Assembly: GCF_030733685.1 (NCBI RefSeq) | Contig: NZ_JASHIM010000015.1 | Location: forward strand, 44,809 to 108,808 | Source: Roseovarius sp. MMSF_3281 | GTDB lineage: Bacteria > Pseudomonadota > Alphaproteobacteria > Rhodobacterales > Rhodobacteraceae | Reading direction: 5' to 3' | Length of the DNA stretch: 64,000 nt | Position numbers and translations under genes: made by a program | Shown: in pieces, positions 17,637 to 26,437 of the stretch | Layout: every line of letters begins with the position of its first letter | Numbering within the stretch: the first letter of the stretch is position 1 | The notes under the pieces: model-generated | Databases searched by the model: none | The model's input: only the letters and a program-made list of their open reading frames with translations | What the model was told of the DNA's origin: nothing

Positions 17637-18448
17637 AGGCAAGCCTTTGGATCGGGGCCTTGATTTCCGCGCTTGTCACCGGGGCGGCGCTTTTGTCGTT
17701 CCTTTGGGTGCCGCATGATATCGAGGCGCTTGATATCGCCAATAAAATCAAGCCGCCCTCGGGCGCGCATCTTCTGGGCACCGATCATTTCGGGCGCGAT
17801 ATCCTTTCGATGCTGATGGTGGGCGCGCGCACCTCGATTGCCGTGGCGATTGTCGCGGTTGTGATCGGGATGGGCTTTGGCGTGCCACTTGGGCTGGCCG
17901 CTGCCGCGCGGCAGGGGGGCTGGATGGACGAGGTGATCATGCGCGGCAATGATTTGATCTTTGCCTTTCCCAGCCTGCTGATTGCGATCATGATCACCGC
18001 CGTCTTCGGGGCAGGCGCGGTGAATGCCATCATTGCCATCGGTATTTTCAATATTCCGGTCTTTGCAAGGCTTTCGCGCGGTGCGGCCCTGTCGCTCTGG
18101 ACACGCGATTACGTGCTTGCGGCACGGGTGGCGGGCAAGGGGCGCCTGCGGATCAGTGCCGAGCATATCCTGCCCAATCTGGCCAACCTGTTGATCGTGC
18201 AGGGCACCATTCAGTTCAGCCTTGGTATCCTGGCCGAGGCGGCGCTGAGCTATGTCGGCCTTGGGGCGCAGCCGCCTGTGCCAAGCTGGGGCCGGATGCT
18301 GGCCGATAGCCAGACGATGATCTCGTTCGCGCCGCATATGGCGCTGTTTCCGGGGCTGGCGATCCTGCTGACAGTGCTGGGGCTGAACCTGATGGGGGAT
18401 GGCTTGCGCGATTGGTTGGACCCGCGACTGGCGAGGGATGCGCGATGA
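17633..18448 (+). CDS. Peptide/nickel-type ABC transporter permease (DppC-like)
   Basis: Second permease of the importer, 271 residues. The family marker LLGTDHFGRDILSMLMVGARTSI begins near residue 45 and the EAA loop DYVLAARVAGKGRLRISAEHILPN is near 155. The start ATG at 17633 overlaps the DppB-like stop and gives a normal N-terminal helix; the open frame upstream is antisense-like shadow of the first permease. Its own stop overlaps the start of the ATPase gene, so the three genes are translationally coupled. Confidence 0.92.
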   Translation: MKASLWIGALISALVTGAALLSFLWVPHDIEALDIANKIKPPSGAHLLGTDHFGRDILSMLMVGARTSIAVAIVAVVIGMGFGVPLGLAAAARQGGWMDEVIMRGNDLIFAFPSLLIAIMITAVFGAGAVNAIIAIGIFNIPVFARLSRGAALSLWTRDYVLAARVAGKGRLRISAEHILPNLANLLIVQGTIQFSLGILAEAALSYVGLGAQPPVPSWGRMLADSQTMISFAPHMALFPGLAILLTVLGLNLMGDGLRDWLDPRLARDAR

Positions 18449-20019
18449 GCCTTCTGGAAATCGAGAACCTGAGGCTTGGTATCGGTGCGGTCGAGATCCT
18501 GAACGATGTCAGCCTTGCGGTGACGGCAGGGGAAATCCTTGGTGTCATCGGCGAGTCGGGCAGCGGCAAGTCTATGACAGCGCTGTCGGTCATGCAGCTA
18601 TTGCCGCGCGGGGCGGGATGTTCGGGGCGTATCACTTTGAATGGTCACGATGTTCTTGCGATGCGCGAGGCCGAGATGTGCGGCCTGCGTGGTCAAGAGG
18701 TGGGCATGGTGTTCCAAGAGCCAATGACGGCCTTGAACCCGCTGCAAACCATCGGCGACCAGGTGGCCGAGACCATCCTGATCCACGAGGACGCAAGCCG
18801 CGCCGAGGCGATGGAGCGCGCGCACGAGGTCCTGCGCCGGGTCGATCTGCCGCCCGGGCGCGTGGCGCCGTCACGCTATCCGCATGAATTGTCCGGCGGG
18901 CAGCGGCAAAGGGTGTGCATCGCCATGGCCATCGCCTTGCGGCCCAGGCTGCTTATTGCCGATGAGCCGACGACGGCCTTGGATGTGACCACGCAGGCCG
19001 AGGTGTTGCGCCTTTTGAAGCGTCTGGTTGCCGAGGATGGCATGGGCCTTTTGCTGATCAGCCACGATCTGGGCGTGGTGGCGGATATGGCCGACAAGAT
19101 CGCCATCATGCAGCATGGCCGGGTTGTTGAGACCGGGCGGTTCAGTGACCTGCGAGACCCCTATTCGCTGGCCTTGATGGAGGCCTCGGACCACAAGCCC
19201 GACCGCGCGGGGCACGCCGGCGAGACCCCGGTTTTGTCGGTGCGCGAGGTGGTGCGCGACTATCCCACGCCGCGGCAAGGGTGGCTTGGCAAGCCGGGCC
19301 TGTTTCGTGCGGTGGATCATATCAGTTTCGACATTCAGCGCGGCGAAAACCTTGGGCTGGTGGGCGAATCCGGCTGCGGAAAATCCACCTTGGCCCGCGC
19401 CATCCTGGGCTTGGAGGAAGTGCAGGCAGGGGCGATCACCTTGGATGGGCAGCCGGTGTTCGACGGCCACCAAGCCAACCGTGCGGTGCGGCGGCGCATG
19501 CAAGTGGTGTTCCAAGACCCATACGGCAGCTTCAACCCGCGATGGACCGTCGGGCGGTCGGTGGCGGAACCTTTCCACCTTTTGGATGACCCGCCCAAGG
19601 GCGCGGCGCGCGAGGCGGCGGTGGTAGAGGCGCTTGAAAATGTCGGGTTGTCCGGCAAGGACAGGCAGAAGTATATCCACGAGTTTTCCGGCGGTCAGCG
19701 GCAGCGCATCGCGCTGGCCCGCGCCCTCATTATCCGGCCCGATTTGATTATCCTGGACGAGGCGGTGAGTGCCTTGGATGTGCAGGTGCGCGCCCGGATG
19801 CTGGACCTTTTGGCGGATCTGAGTGACCGCCTGTCGCTTACCTATCTTTTTATCAGTCATGACCTGAGCGTGGTGCGCAATGTGACCGACAGGGTCTTGG
19901 TCATGCAGGGGGGCAAGATCGTGGAGGAAGGCGAGACCGAGGCGGTCTTTGTCGCGCCTCGGCACCCCTATACCCGGCAGTTGATCGAGGCGGCGCCACG
20001 GTTGCCGAAAACCGCGTAA
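18445..20019 (+). CDS. Fused dual ATP-binding protein of peptide/nickel-type ABC transporter (DppD-DppF fusion)
   Basis: A single 524-residue polypeptide with two complete nucleotide-binding domains, equivalent to DppD plus DppF. The first domain has GESGSGKS (36-43), LSGGQRQR near 150 and LLIADEPTTALD. The second has GESGCGKST near 310, FSGGQRQR near 420 and LIILDEAVSALD (an Ala replaces Pro of the usual DEPVSALD). Fused ATPases of this type are common in Alphaproteobacteria. The ATG at 18445 overlaps the permease stop. Confidence 0.92.
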   Translation: MSLLEIENLRLGIGAVEILNDVSLAVTAGEILGVIGESGSGKSMTALSVMQLLPRGAGCSGRITLNGHDVLAMREAEMCGLRGQEVGMVFQEPMTALNPLQTIGDQVAETILIHEDASRAEAMERAHEVLRRVDLPPGRVAPSRYPHELSGGQRQRVCIAMAIALRPRLLIADEPTTALDVTTQAEVLRLLKRLVAEDGMGLLLISHDLGVVADMADKIAIMQHGRVVETGRFSDLRDPYSLALMEASDHKPDRAGHAGETPVLSVREVVRDYPTPRQGWLGKPGLFRAVDHISFDIQRGENLGLVGESGCGKSTLARAILGLEEVQAGAITLDGQPVFDGHQANRAVRRRMQVVFQDPYGSFNPRWTVGRSVAEPFHLLDDPPKGAAREAAVVEALENVGLSGKDRQKYIHEFSGGQRQRIALARALIIRPDLIILDEAVSALDVQVRARMLDLLADLSDRLSLTYLFISHDLSVVRNVTDRVLVMQGGKIVEEGETEAVFVAPRHPYTRQLIEAAPRLPKTA

Positions 20020-20102
20020 CACGCAGCTTTGTGTTGCGCCGGGGCGGGGGGTGCGGGATGCTGGACGCCAGCAATCGCCTTGTGCCGGAAGGATCGTACC
20101 AC

Positions 20103-20888
20103 ATGCCGTTGAAGCCATTGATCGCCGCCGTCTTCCTGGGGCTCGTCACCATGGCTGGCGTGGGTATGGCCCAAACCGCCCGGGAAAGCCGTGAGGAAAT
20201 CATTGATCTTCTTGGCCGTCTGCCCGATATCGCGCCGCTGCGCGATCAACTGATCGAACAGGGGTTTCGTGGTGAAAAACTTGCGCTGGTCGAGGAACAC
20301 ACCCGCCTGATGATGAACGACAGGGTGGTCGCGGGATATATCGCCGACAGGCTGATCGCGCTTTACGACGGGGATTTGTCCGCGGGTGTCGCCACGGAGG
20401 GCCTTGTTGCGCCGCTTTATGATAGCGGGGTCACTCATCTGAGCCTGCCCGAGATGCGGTTTTTCCATCAAATGCAGCGGGCCTTGCTGGACGCTATGAG
20501 CCAGCGAAACTGCGGCCTTATCGTCAAGGGGCAAATGCGGCCCCAGCGCATGGAGGATACTTTGGGGCGTGCGGAAACACGGTTTAGCCTCAAGACCCTG
20601 CGCACCTATTACCGCATTCAGCGCAAGGCGGTGCGGCTGGGCGTGACGCGCGCGCCCAGACAGTTGAGCCCAAGGGATCACGCCCGCACGGAGCGCAGAA
20701 TCGCCCAAGCCCTACGAGAGCGCGTGCAGTCGCAGGAGAATTCACGGGGATTGACGCGCACCTTGGATAATCTGGCGGGTGCAAGACCGGCAGCGGCCTG
20801 TGCGGCCGGGAAGCTTTTTGCCGATGTGATTCTTGAAATGGAGGGTAAAGACCTTCGCCAAGCGCTTTTGTATCTTGGGAGATTGTAG
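20103..20888 (+). CDS. Secreted or periplasmic protein of unknown function
   Basis: A 261-residue product with a clear Sec signal (PLKPLIAAVFLGLVTMAGVG then AQT, cleavage near residue 22). The rest is mostly helical and basic, without a motif I recognise. Features are three cysteines at most (NCGLI, AACAAG), an Arg-rich middle (RRIAQALRERVQSQ) and a helix-rich end. The ATG at 20103 is chosen because GGAAGGA lies 12 bases upstream and a signal peptide follows directly. Its stop shares one base with the GTG of the YcaQ-like gene, so the two are co-translated. Function unknown. Confidence 0.7.
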   Translation: MPLKPLIAAVFLGLVTMAGVGMAQTARESREEIIDLLGRLPDIAPLRDQLIEQGFRGEKLALVEEHTRLMMNDRVVAGYIADRLIALYDGDLSAGVATEGLVAPLYDSGVTHLSLPEMRFFHQMQRALLDAMSQRNCGLIVKGQMRPQRMEDTLGRAETRFSLKTLRTYYRIQRKAVRLGVTRAPRQLSPRDHARTERRIAQALRERVQSQENSRGLTRTLDNLAGARPAAACAAGKLFADVILEMEGKDLRQALLYLGRL

Positions 20889-22069
20889 TGGCATCGCTTG
20901 AGATACCGAACCGCCAGGCGCGTTGGTTGTGGTTACGTGCAAATGGCCTTTCGCAACCGCCCACCGGCCCGTTGGACGTTTTGCAGATCATCCGCGATCT
21001 GGGATTCGTGCACATTGATACAGTGCGCAACGTCACTCGCGCGCATAATCATATCCTGTGGTCGCGCAATCAAAACTACCGCGAGGGGATGCTTTGGGTG
21101 CTGTTGGAGAACCGCCAGTTATTCGAGCATTTCACACATGACGCCTCGCTTATTCCCGTGCATGTCTTGCCGCTTTGGCGACGGCAGTTTCAGCGCTTGG
21201 GCGAAAAGGCAGCGCGGGGCGCGTGGTTGCAATCGGGACTGGGCCGGGCGGAACTTGAGAATATACGCAAGCGTATTGAGCTGGAAGGCCCGCTTTCGAC
21301 CCATGCTTTCGAGAGCGGCGCGCGGGGCAAGGAGATGTGGGCGCGGCCACCGCATAAGAAGGCTTTGGATCAGATGTGGTATGCCGGGGAATTGGCCACC
21401 AGCCATCGCCAGAACTTTGTCAAGTTTTACGATCTGGGCGAGCGGGTGTTTCCCACGCGGTTCGATGCAGCGGAAGAGGACGGGCAGGCCCTTGATAAAT
21501 TGCACGAATCCGCCGTGGACCGATTGGCGATTGCCACACCGGGCGAGGTGCAGCGATTTTGGGATGCAAGTTCAGCCGCCGAGGTGCGAGAGTGGGTATC
21601 AGCGGCGAACATGGTCCCCGTTCGCGTGCAGTCGGCAGACGGCACATGGCGCGAGGCATGGGGCGCTTGGGATATAGAGGCTCGGTTGGCGCGCCTGTCA
21701 CAGCCCGGGAAGCGCCTGAGGTTGCTTAATCCTTTTGACCCGGCCATACGTGACCGTATGCGCCTTGAGCGCCTGTTTGGCTTTGAATACCGCAACGAGA
21801 TGTTCGTACCACAGGCCAAGCGGCGGTGGGGGTATTACGTTTATCCTTTGCTTGAGGGGGACCGCTTTGTCGGGCGGGTGGAATTGAAGGCCGATCGCAC
21901 CAAAGGCTGGCTAAGAGTGAGCGGGTTTTGGCCGGAACCGGGCGTAAAGTGGCCCGACACGCGAGTTGAGAAATTGCACCGGGAATTGCAGAGATTTGCG
22001 CGCCTGGCGGGGCTGCGTGAGGTAAGGCTGGGCAGATTGGCCGAAACAGCGGCGCAGAACGCGGTTTAG
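20888..22069 (+). CDS. YcaQ-like winged-helix (HTH_42) protein, putative DNA glycosylase
   Basis: A 393-residue member of the HTH_42 superfamily, which contains the DNA glycosylases AlkZ and AlkX/YcaQ that unhook interstrand crosslinks. Family marks are DLGFVHIDTVRNVTRAHN (38-55), ILWSRNQNYR, EHFTHDAS and a C-terminal YPLLEGDRFVGRVELKADR. In characterised YcaQ-type enzymes the catalytic motif is Q-x-D; here the aligned position is H42-I43-D44, so the Gln is His. The protein may act with altered chemistry or bind without cutting. It starts with GTG overlapping the previous stop (TAGTG). Confidence 0.82.
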   Translation: MASLEIPNRQARWLWLRANGLSQPPTGPLDVLQIIRDLGFVHIDTVRNVTRAHNHILWSRNQNYREGMLWVLLENRQLFEHFTHDASLIPVHVLPLWRRQFQRLGEKAARGAWLQSGLGRAELENIRKRIELEGPLSTHAFESGARGKEMWARPPHKKALDQMWYAGELATSHRQNFVKFYDLGERVFPTRFDAAEEDGQALDKLHESAVDRLAIATPGEVQRFWDASSAAEVREWVSAANMVPVRVQSADGTWREAWGAWDIEARLARLSQPGKRLRLLNPFDPAIRDRMRLERLFGFEYRNEMFVPQAKRRWGYYVYPLLEGDRFVGRVELKADRTKGWLRVSGFWPEPGVKWPDTRVEKLHRELQRFARLAGLREVRLGRLAETAAQNAV

Positions 22070-22173
22070 AAATTGCGGGAGTCATGGGCGCATTCCATTG
22101 GCCTTGTGCCCGGGTCCAACAAGATTCAGCGAGAGACATTCAAGAAGCGCGATAAAATGCGAGGAGGAGAGAG

Positions 22174-22914
22174 ATGCGGCTGAAAGGGAAGACGGCCATC
22201 GTGACGGGCGGTGCCAGCGGCTTTGGCGAAGGGATCGTACGCAAGTTTCTGGCGGAAGGCGCGCAGGTGATAATCGCCGATATCAACGGCGACGCGGCAC
22301 AGGCGTTGGCCGAGGAACTGGGCGCGGTGGCCGCGACCGTCGATGTCTCGGACGGGGCCAGTGTTCAGGCCATGGCCGACGTCGCGCAGGGCGCTTTTGG
22401 CCTGCCCGATATCGTGGTGAATAATGCGGGTGTCACGCACCTGCCGCAGATGATGGAATATGTCACCGAAGAGGATTTCGACCGGGTTTTCACGGTGAAC
22501 TGCAAATCAATTTACCTTGTGGCACGTGCCTTGGTGCCGGGGATGAAGGCGCGCGGCAGCGGCGTGATCCTGAATGTCGCCTCCACGGCCGGGGTGAGCC
22601 CGCGCCCGAAGCTTAACTGGTATAATGCCTCGAAGGGGTGGGTGAACACGGCGACCAAGGCCATGGCGGTGGAACTGGCGCCCGAGGGCATTCGGGTCAA
22701 CGCGTTGAACCCGGTAGCGGGAGAGACCCCGCTTCTGGCCAGTTTCATGGGCGAGGATACCCCCGAGATGCGCGCCAAGTTCCTGTCGACCATCCCCTTG
22801 GGGCGCTTTTCGACGTCCGAGGATATGGGCAATGCCGCAGCCTACCTTTGCAGCGATGAGGCAGGCATGATCACCGGCGTCTGCATGGAGGTAGACGGCG
22901 GGCGGTGCATTTGA
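22174..22914 (+). CDS. Short-chain dehydrogenase/reductase (SDR)
   Basis: A 246-residue classical SDR, probably NAD(P)-dependent and cytosolic. The cofactor glycine motif TGGASGFGEG is at 11-20, NNAG at 83-86 and the catalytic S137, Y150 and K154 (YNASK) are present. The end EVDGGRCI is typical of the 3-oxoacyl-ACP reductase-like/glucose dehydrogenase-like group. Asp38 in IADING suggests NAD preference by the usual rule. The start follows GAGGAGAGAG. It stands alone between the YcaQ-like gene and the convergent kdsD, so the substrate cannot be inferred. Confidence 0.92.
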   Translation: MRLKGKTAIVTGGASGFGEGIVRKFLAEGAQVIIADINGDAAQALAEELGAVAATVDVSDGASVQAMADVAQGAFGLPDIVVNNAGVTHLPQMMEYVTEEDFDRVFTVNCKSIYLVARALVPGMKARGSGVILNVASTAGVSPRPKLNWYNASKGWVNTATKAMAVELAPEGIRVNALNPVAGETPLLASFMGEDTPEMRAKFLSTIPLGRFSTSEDMGNAAAYLCSDEAGMITGVCMEVDGGRCI

Positions 22915-22946
22915 CCGGGCCGCTGCGCCGGTGGCAGGTGTTGGAT

Positions 22947-22986
22947 GCCTCCGGCGGGAGTATTTTGGGAAAGATGAAGAAGGGGG
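22947..22986 (-). repeat. Conserved post-stop element, copy 1
   Basis: Read on the minus strand it starts 4 bases after the kdsD stop as CCCCCTTCTTC, then ATCTTTCCC, AAAATACTCC and a small CTCC-loop-GGAG hairpin. The same order (C-run, TTCTTC, spacer, AAATA, CC-rich hairpin) recurs directly after the OmpA-domain gene at 29705-29731. From memory, many Rhodobacterales genes end with such a motif; its role (transcript end, processing or binding site) is not established here. Confidence 0.6.
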
Positions 22987-22990
22987 CGTT

Positions 22991-23950
22991 TCAGGCCACC
23001 CCGGCGCGCAGGGCGTCGTGGATATGGACGAGGCCGCGAAGGGTGCCGTCATCGTCCACCGCGAAAAGCGCGCTGATCTTATTGGCGTTCATCACGCCGA
23101 GGGCTTCTGAGAGCAGTGCTTCGGGGACGATGGTGCGGGGGCCGCGGGTGGCGACCTCACCTGCCGTGCGGGACATCAGCGCATCGAGGTTGCGGCGCAA
23201 GTCGCCATCGGTGATGACGCCCGTCAGGCGGCCGTCTGTGACGAGCGCGGCGACGCCGAAGCCCTTGGCGGTCATTTCCAGCAGCGTGTCACCCATGGGG
23301 GTGTCCTCGGCCACTACGGGCAGGTCGGTGCCGGTGTGCATTACCGAGGAGACCTTGAGCAGTTGCGCGCCCAAGGTGCCGCCGGGGTGAAAAGCGAGGA
23401 AGTTTTCCCGTTCGAACCCGCGCAGGCGCATGAGCGCCACGGCAAGCGCATCGCCCAGTGCCATGGTGCAGGTGGTCGAGGTGGTCGGCGCCATGCCAAT
23501 CGCGCAGGCCTCGGGGGCGTTGGGCAGTTGCAGCAGGTGGTCGGCTTGTGTGGCCAGCGTGCTTTGCGCCTTCTTGGTAATGGCGATGAGCGGGATCGCG
23601 AAACGGCGGGTATGGGCGATGATATCGGCCAGTTCGCGGGTCTCGCCCGAATTGGAAATCAGGATCACGGCATCCTGCCCGGTGATCATGCCAAGATCGC
23701 CGTGGCTGGCCTCGCCCGGATGGACGTATTGCGCGGGCGTTCCCGTGCTGGCCATGGTGGCGGCGATTTTTGCCGCGACATGGCCGGATTTGCCCATGCC
23801 CGATACGATGACCCGGCCCGGCACGCCAAGCAGGTCGTTCACCACCTTATCGAAGGCGGGGGGCAGATCATCGCGCATGGTGATCAGGGCCTGCCCTTCG
23901 GTTTCAAGGACGTCGCGGGCGATGGTGCTTGGGCTTGGTTTGTCGGGCAT
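22991..23950 (-). CDS. kdsD: D-arabinose-5-phosphate isomerase (KdsD/KpsF/GutQ family)
   Basis: Converts ribulose 5-phosphate to arabinose 5-phosphate, the substrate of KdsA. The 319 residues comprise a SIS sugar-isomerase domain (~30-175) with VSGMGKSGHVAAK and HPGEASHGDLGMI, followed by two CBS domains (~200-319; LLEMTAKGFGVAALVTD and LGVMNANKISALFAVDD). The order SIS-CBS-CBS defines this family. It supports KDO synthesis for the capsule/LPS block at 7-12 kb, 11 kb away on the same strand but in a separate unit. Confidence 0.94.
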   Translation of the reverse strand: MPDKPSPSTIARDVLETEGQALITMRDDLPPAFDKVVNDLLGVPGRVIVSGMGKSGHVAAKIAATMASTGTPAQYVHPGEASHGDLGMITGQDAVILISNSGETRELADIIAHTRRFAIPLIAITKKAQSTLATQADHLLQLPNAPEACAIGMAPTTSTTCTMALGDALAVALMRLRGFERENFLAFHPGGTLGAQLLKVSSVMHTGTDLPVVAEDTPMGDTLLEMTAKGFGVAALVTDGRLTGVITDGDLRRNLDALMSRTAGEVATRGPRTIVPEALLSEALGVMNANKISALFAVDDDGTLRGLVHIHDALRAGVA

Positions 23951-24066
23951 GAGACTCGGGGTTCGAATTGGATTTGCCCGAAGGCATACCCCGCCCGCGC
24001 TTTCGCGCCAAGCCCTGCCGCAAATCGGGCTGGTCCTTGCCTTGGGCTGCGGCTAACGTCGCGGGT

Positions 24067-25287
24067 ATGACAGGGCCTGAAATTCTGGATAGCCGTTACG
24101 CGTGGATGCGCCTTGCCGTGTCGTTGCTGATTGCGACGGTGGGCAATGTCGGCATGTGGTCGATCATCGTGGTGATGCCGACGATGCAGTCGGAATTCGG
24201 GATCGACCGGGCCGAGGCGTCATTGCCCTATACCATGACGATGGTGGGTTTTGCCTTGGGCAATTTCGGGATCGGGCGGATCGTGGACCGGTTCGGCGTG
24301 ACGACCGCCCTTATTGGCGCGGCGGTGATGATATCGGGGGCGACGGGTTTGGCGGCGATCAGCCCCTCGGTGGTCATCGTTTCGATTTTGCAGGTGGTGA
24401 TCGGCTTTGGCACGGCGGCGAGTTTCGGGCCATTGATCGCCGATGTCTCGCTTTGGTTCCTGAAACGGCGCGGCATTGCCGTGGCGATCACGGCCAGCGG
24501 CAACTACATCTCGGGCGCGTTCTGGCCCGTGGTTCTGGCCGGTATCCTGGCCGAGGAGGGCTGGCGCGCGGTGTACCTTGTGCTGGCTGTGGTGACCCTG
24601 GTCGTGATGGTGCCCTTGTCATTGATGTTGCGGCGGCGGGTGCCTTTGGCGGCGCGGGACCATGCTGACGGGGTCTCGAACCTAAGGGCGCAGGCGGCGG
24701 GGTTTTCGCCGCGCGCCTTGATGCTGTTGCTGGGGATTGCCGGGGTCGGCTGTTGCGTGGCGATGTCGATGCCGCAGGTGCATATCGTCAGCCTTTGCGT
24801 GGACATGGGTTATGGCCCCGCCGTGGGCGGCCAGATGCTATCGCTGATGTTGTTGGGGGGTGTCGGCTCGCGCCTGGTGTCGGGGCTTTTGGCCGATAAG
24901 CTGGGCGGCGTGAAAACGCTTTTGCTGGGCTCGGTGTTGCAGTGTTTGGCGCTGTTCTTGTACTTGCCCGCCGGGGGGCTTGTTTCGCTTTACATGGTGA
25001 GTTTGGTCTTCGGCCTCGCACAGGGCGGGATCGTGCCCTCTTATGCCTTGGTGGTGCGCGAATACATGCCGAGTGCCGAGGCCGGGCGGCGGGTTGGTTT
25101 CGTGATGATGGCGACGATTGGCGGGATGGCCCTTGGTGGGTGGCTGTCGGGGTATATTTTCGACGTGACCGGCAGCTACCAGATGGCCTTTGTCAACGGG
25201 ATCGTCTGGAACTTCCTGAACATCGGGATCATGGTGGTGATCCTGCTGCGGACGCGGCCCCGGCGGAGGGCGGCGGTGGCGGCGTGA
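24067..25287 (+). CDS. Major facilitator superfamily transporter
   Basis: A 406-residue inner-membrane carrier with about 12 hydrophobic helices and a central cytosolic loop (~195-220, RRRVPLAARDHADG). The region after helix 2 has GIGRIVDRFGVTT, matching the G-x3-D-R MFS loop motif; a second copy in the other half is SGLLADKLGGVKT. The C-terminus is Arg-rich. The ATG at 24067 gives a short cytosolic N-terminus before helix 1. It resembles monocarboxylate/oxalate-formate antiporter-type MFS proteins, but no substrate can be assigned. Confidence 0.85.
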   Translation: MTGPEILDSRYAWMRLAVSLLIATVGNVGMWSIIVVMPTMQSEFGIDRAEASLPYTMTMVGFALGNFGIGRIVDRFGVTTALIGAAVMISGATGLAAISPSVVIVSILQVVIGFGTAASFGPLIADVSLWFLKRRGIAVAITASGNYISGAFWPVVLAGILAEEGWRAVYLVLAVVTLVVMVPLSLMLRRRVPLAARDHADGVSNLRAQAAGFSPRALMLLLGIAGVGCCVAMSMPQVHIVSLCVDMGYGPAVGGQMLSLMLLGGVGSRLVSGLLADKLGGVKTLLLGSVLQCLALFLYLPAGGLVSLYMVSLVFGLAQGGIVPSYALVVREYMPSAEAGRRVGFVMMATIGGMALGGWLSGYIFDVTGSYQMAFVNGIVWNFLNIGIMVVILLRTRPRRRAAVAA

Positions 25288-25409
25288 GGTGCGTCAACAT
25301 CCGCGGTTAGCCGCGCCAATGGCGACGCGCGCGTCGGCTTTGGCGCGGCGGGCCTGCGGCCCTTGATGCCGCGCCGGTGCATAGCCCCATCACCTACGCT
25401 TGGCCGCGC
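25288..25409. other. Convergent intergenic region between MFS gene and trhO
   Basis: 122 bases rich in dyads: CGCGG-TTAG-CCGCG near 25,300, then the nested element at 25342-25375. No small gene seen; it probably ends both converging transcripts. Confidence 0.5.
25342..25375. repeat. Nested hairpin element, copy 1
   Basis: Outer stem GGCGCGGC (25342-25349) / GCCGCGCC (25368-25375). Inner hairpin GGGCC-TGC-GGCCC (25350-25362), then TTGAT between the inner and outer stems. The same architecture recurs at 28654-28685 with compensating base changes. Confidence 0.65.
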
Positions 25410-26324
25410 TTATTCCTCGTGCACCACCTTGATGTGCTTTTCGCCGCGCGCTTCGGCTAGGGCCATTTGCTTTTGGCGTTCGCGGAAGCGGTCTTTGGCC
25501 TCGTCGTCGGTTTCTTCAAAGCACTGGTGGCAGGAGACCCCGTGTTCGTATTCGGGGCGGTTCATGTCCTCGGGCAGGATCGGACGACGACAGGCAAAAC
25601 ACAGCTTATGCGGGCCTTCCTTGAGCCCATGGCCCACCGAAACCCGCCCGTCGAAGACGAAACACTCGCCTTGCCAAGTACTGTCCTCGGCAGGCACCTC
25701 TTCAAGGTATTTCAGGATACCGCCCTTGAGGTGATAGACCTCGTCCACCCCTTGGCCCAGCAGGTAGTTGGTGGATTTCTCACAGCGGATGCCGCCGGTG
25801 CAGAACATGGCGATGCGCTTGTTGTGGAAGCGGTCTTTGTTTTCTTCCCACCATGCGGGGAAGTCGCGGAAGCTGTCGGTTTCAGGGTCGATGGCGCCTT
25901 CAAACGTGCCGATGGCGACCTCGTAATCGTTGCGGGTGTCGATCACCGCCACGTCGGGCGAGCGGATCAGATCGTTCCATTCGGCGGGGTCGACGTAGTG
26001 GCCGACGCGGGCCTTGGGGTCGACATCGGGCTGGCCCATGGTGACGATCTCGCGCTTGAGGCGCACCTTGAGGCGGCGGAAGGGTTGTTCGGCGCTGCTG
26101 CTTTCCTTCCACTCCAGGTCGGCACAGCCGGGCAGGGCGCGGATATGCGCCAGCACCGCGTCGATGCCCGCACGGGGGCCGGCAATGGTGCCGTTGATCC
26201 CTTCGTTTGCCAAAAGGAGCGAGCCCGAGATGCCCTGCGCCAAGCACAGGTCGTAAAGCGGGCCGCGAATGGCGGCGGGATCGTCGAAGCGGGTGAAGTG
26301 GTAAAGGGCGGCGATGGTATACAT
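25410..26324 (-). CDS. trhO: tRNA uridine(34) hydroxylase TrhO (rhodanese-like, UPF0176)
   Basis: Oxygen-dependent 5-hydroxylation of wobble U34 in tRNA. The 304-residue protein has the N-terminal ferredoxin-like domain (~1-95, GISGSLLLANEGINGTIAG), a rhodanese domain (~110-215) with the essential Cys in FCTGGIRCEKS (C175, C181) and a C-terminal Cys cluster (CFACRRPI, SCHQCFEE) that probably binds zinc. The ATG at 26324 (MYTIAALYHF) matches the usual family start; the ~15 extra upstream codons are ignored. It is convergent with the MFS gene. Confidence 0.93.
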   Translation of the reverse strand: MYTIAALYHFTRFDDPAAIRGPLYDLCLAQGISGSLLLANEGINGTIAGPRAGIDAVLAHIRALPGCADLEWKESSSAEQPFRRLKVRLKREIVTMGQPDVDPKARVGHYVDPAEWNDLIRSPDVAVIDTRNDYEVAIGTFEGAIDPETDSFRDFPAWWEENKDRFHNKRIAMFCTGGIRCEKSTNYLLGQGVDEVYHLKGGILKYLEEVPAEDSTWQGECFVFDGRVSVGHGLKEGPHKLCFACRRPILPEDMNRPEYEHGVSCHQCFEETDDEAKDRFRERQKQMALAEARGEKHIKVVHEE

Positions 26325-26437
26325 GGGGCGGGGGATTACGCCCAGATGCGGCTTTAGGCAAGGGGACAAAGTGGCGCCATTGACGGGGCTGGGCCTGGGC
26401 CTTACCCCTTGATGGCAAAGCTTTAGGAGACCGCCCC

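Noticed and set aside
23945..23985. GGTTCGAATT near the kdsD start as part of a tRNA
   Set aside because: No matching acceptor, D or anticodon arms in the surrounding sequence.
23968..24066. Upstream extension of the MFS gene by 33 codons
   Set aside because: Pro/Arg-rich, no ribosome-binding site, and overlaps the leader of kdsD; the ATG at 24067 gives a normal MFS N-terminus.
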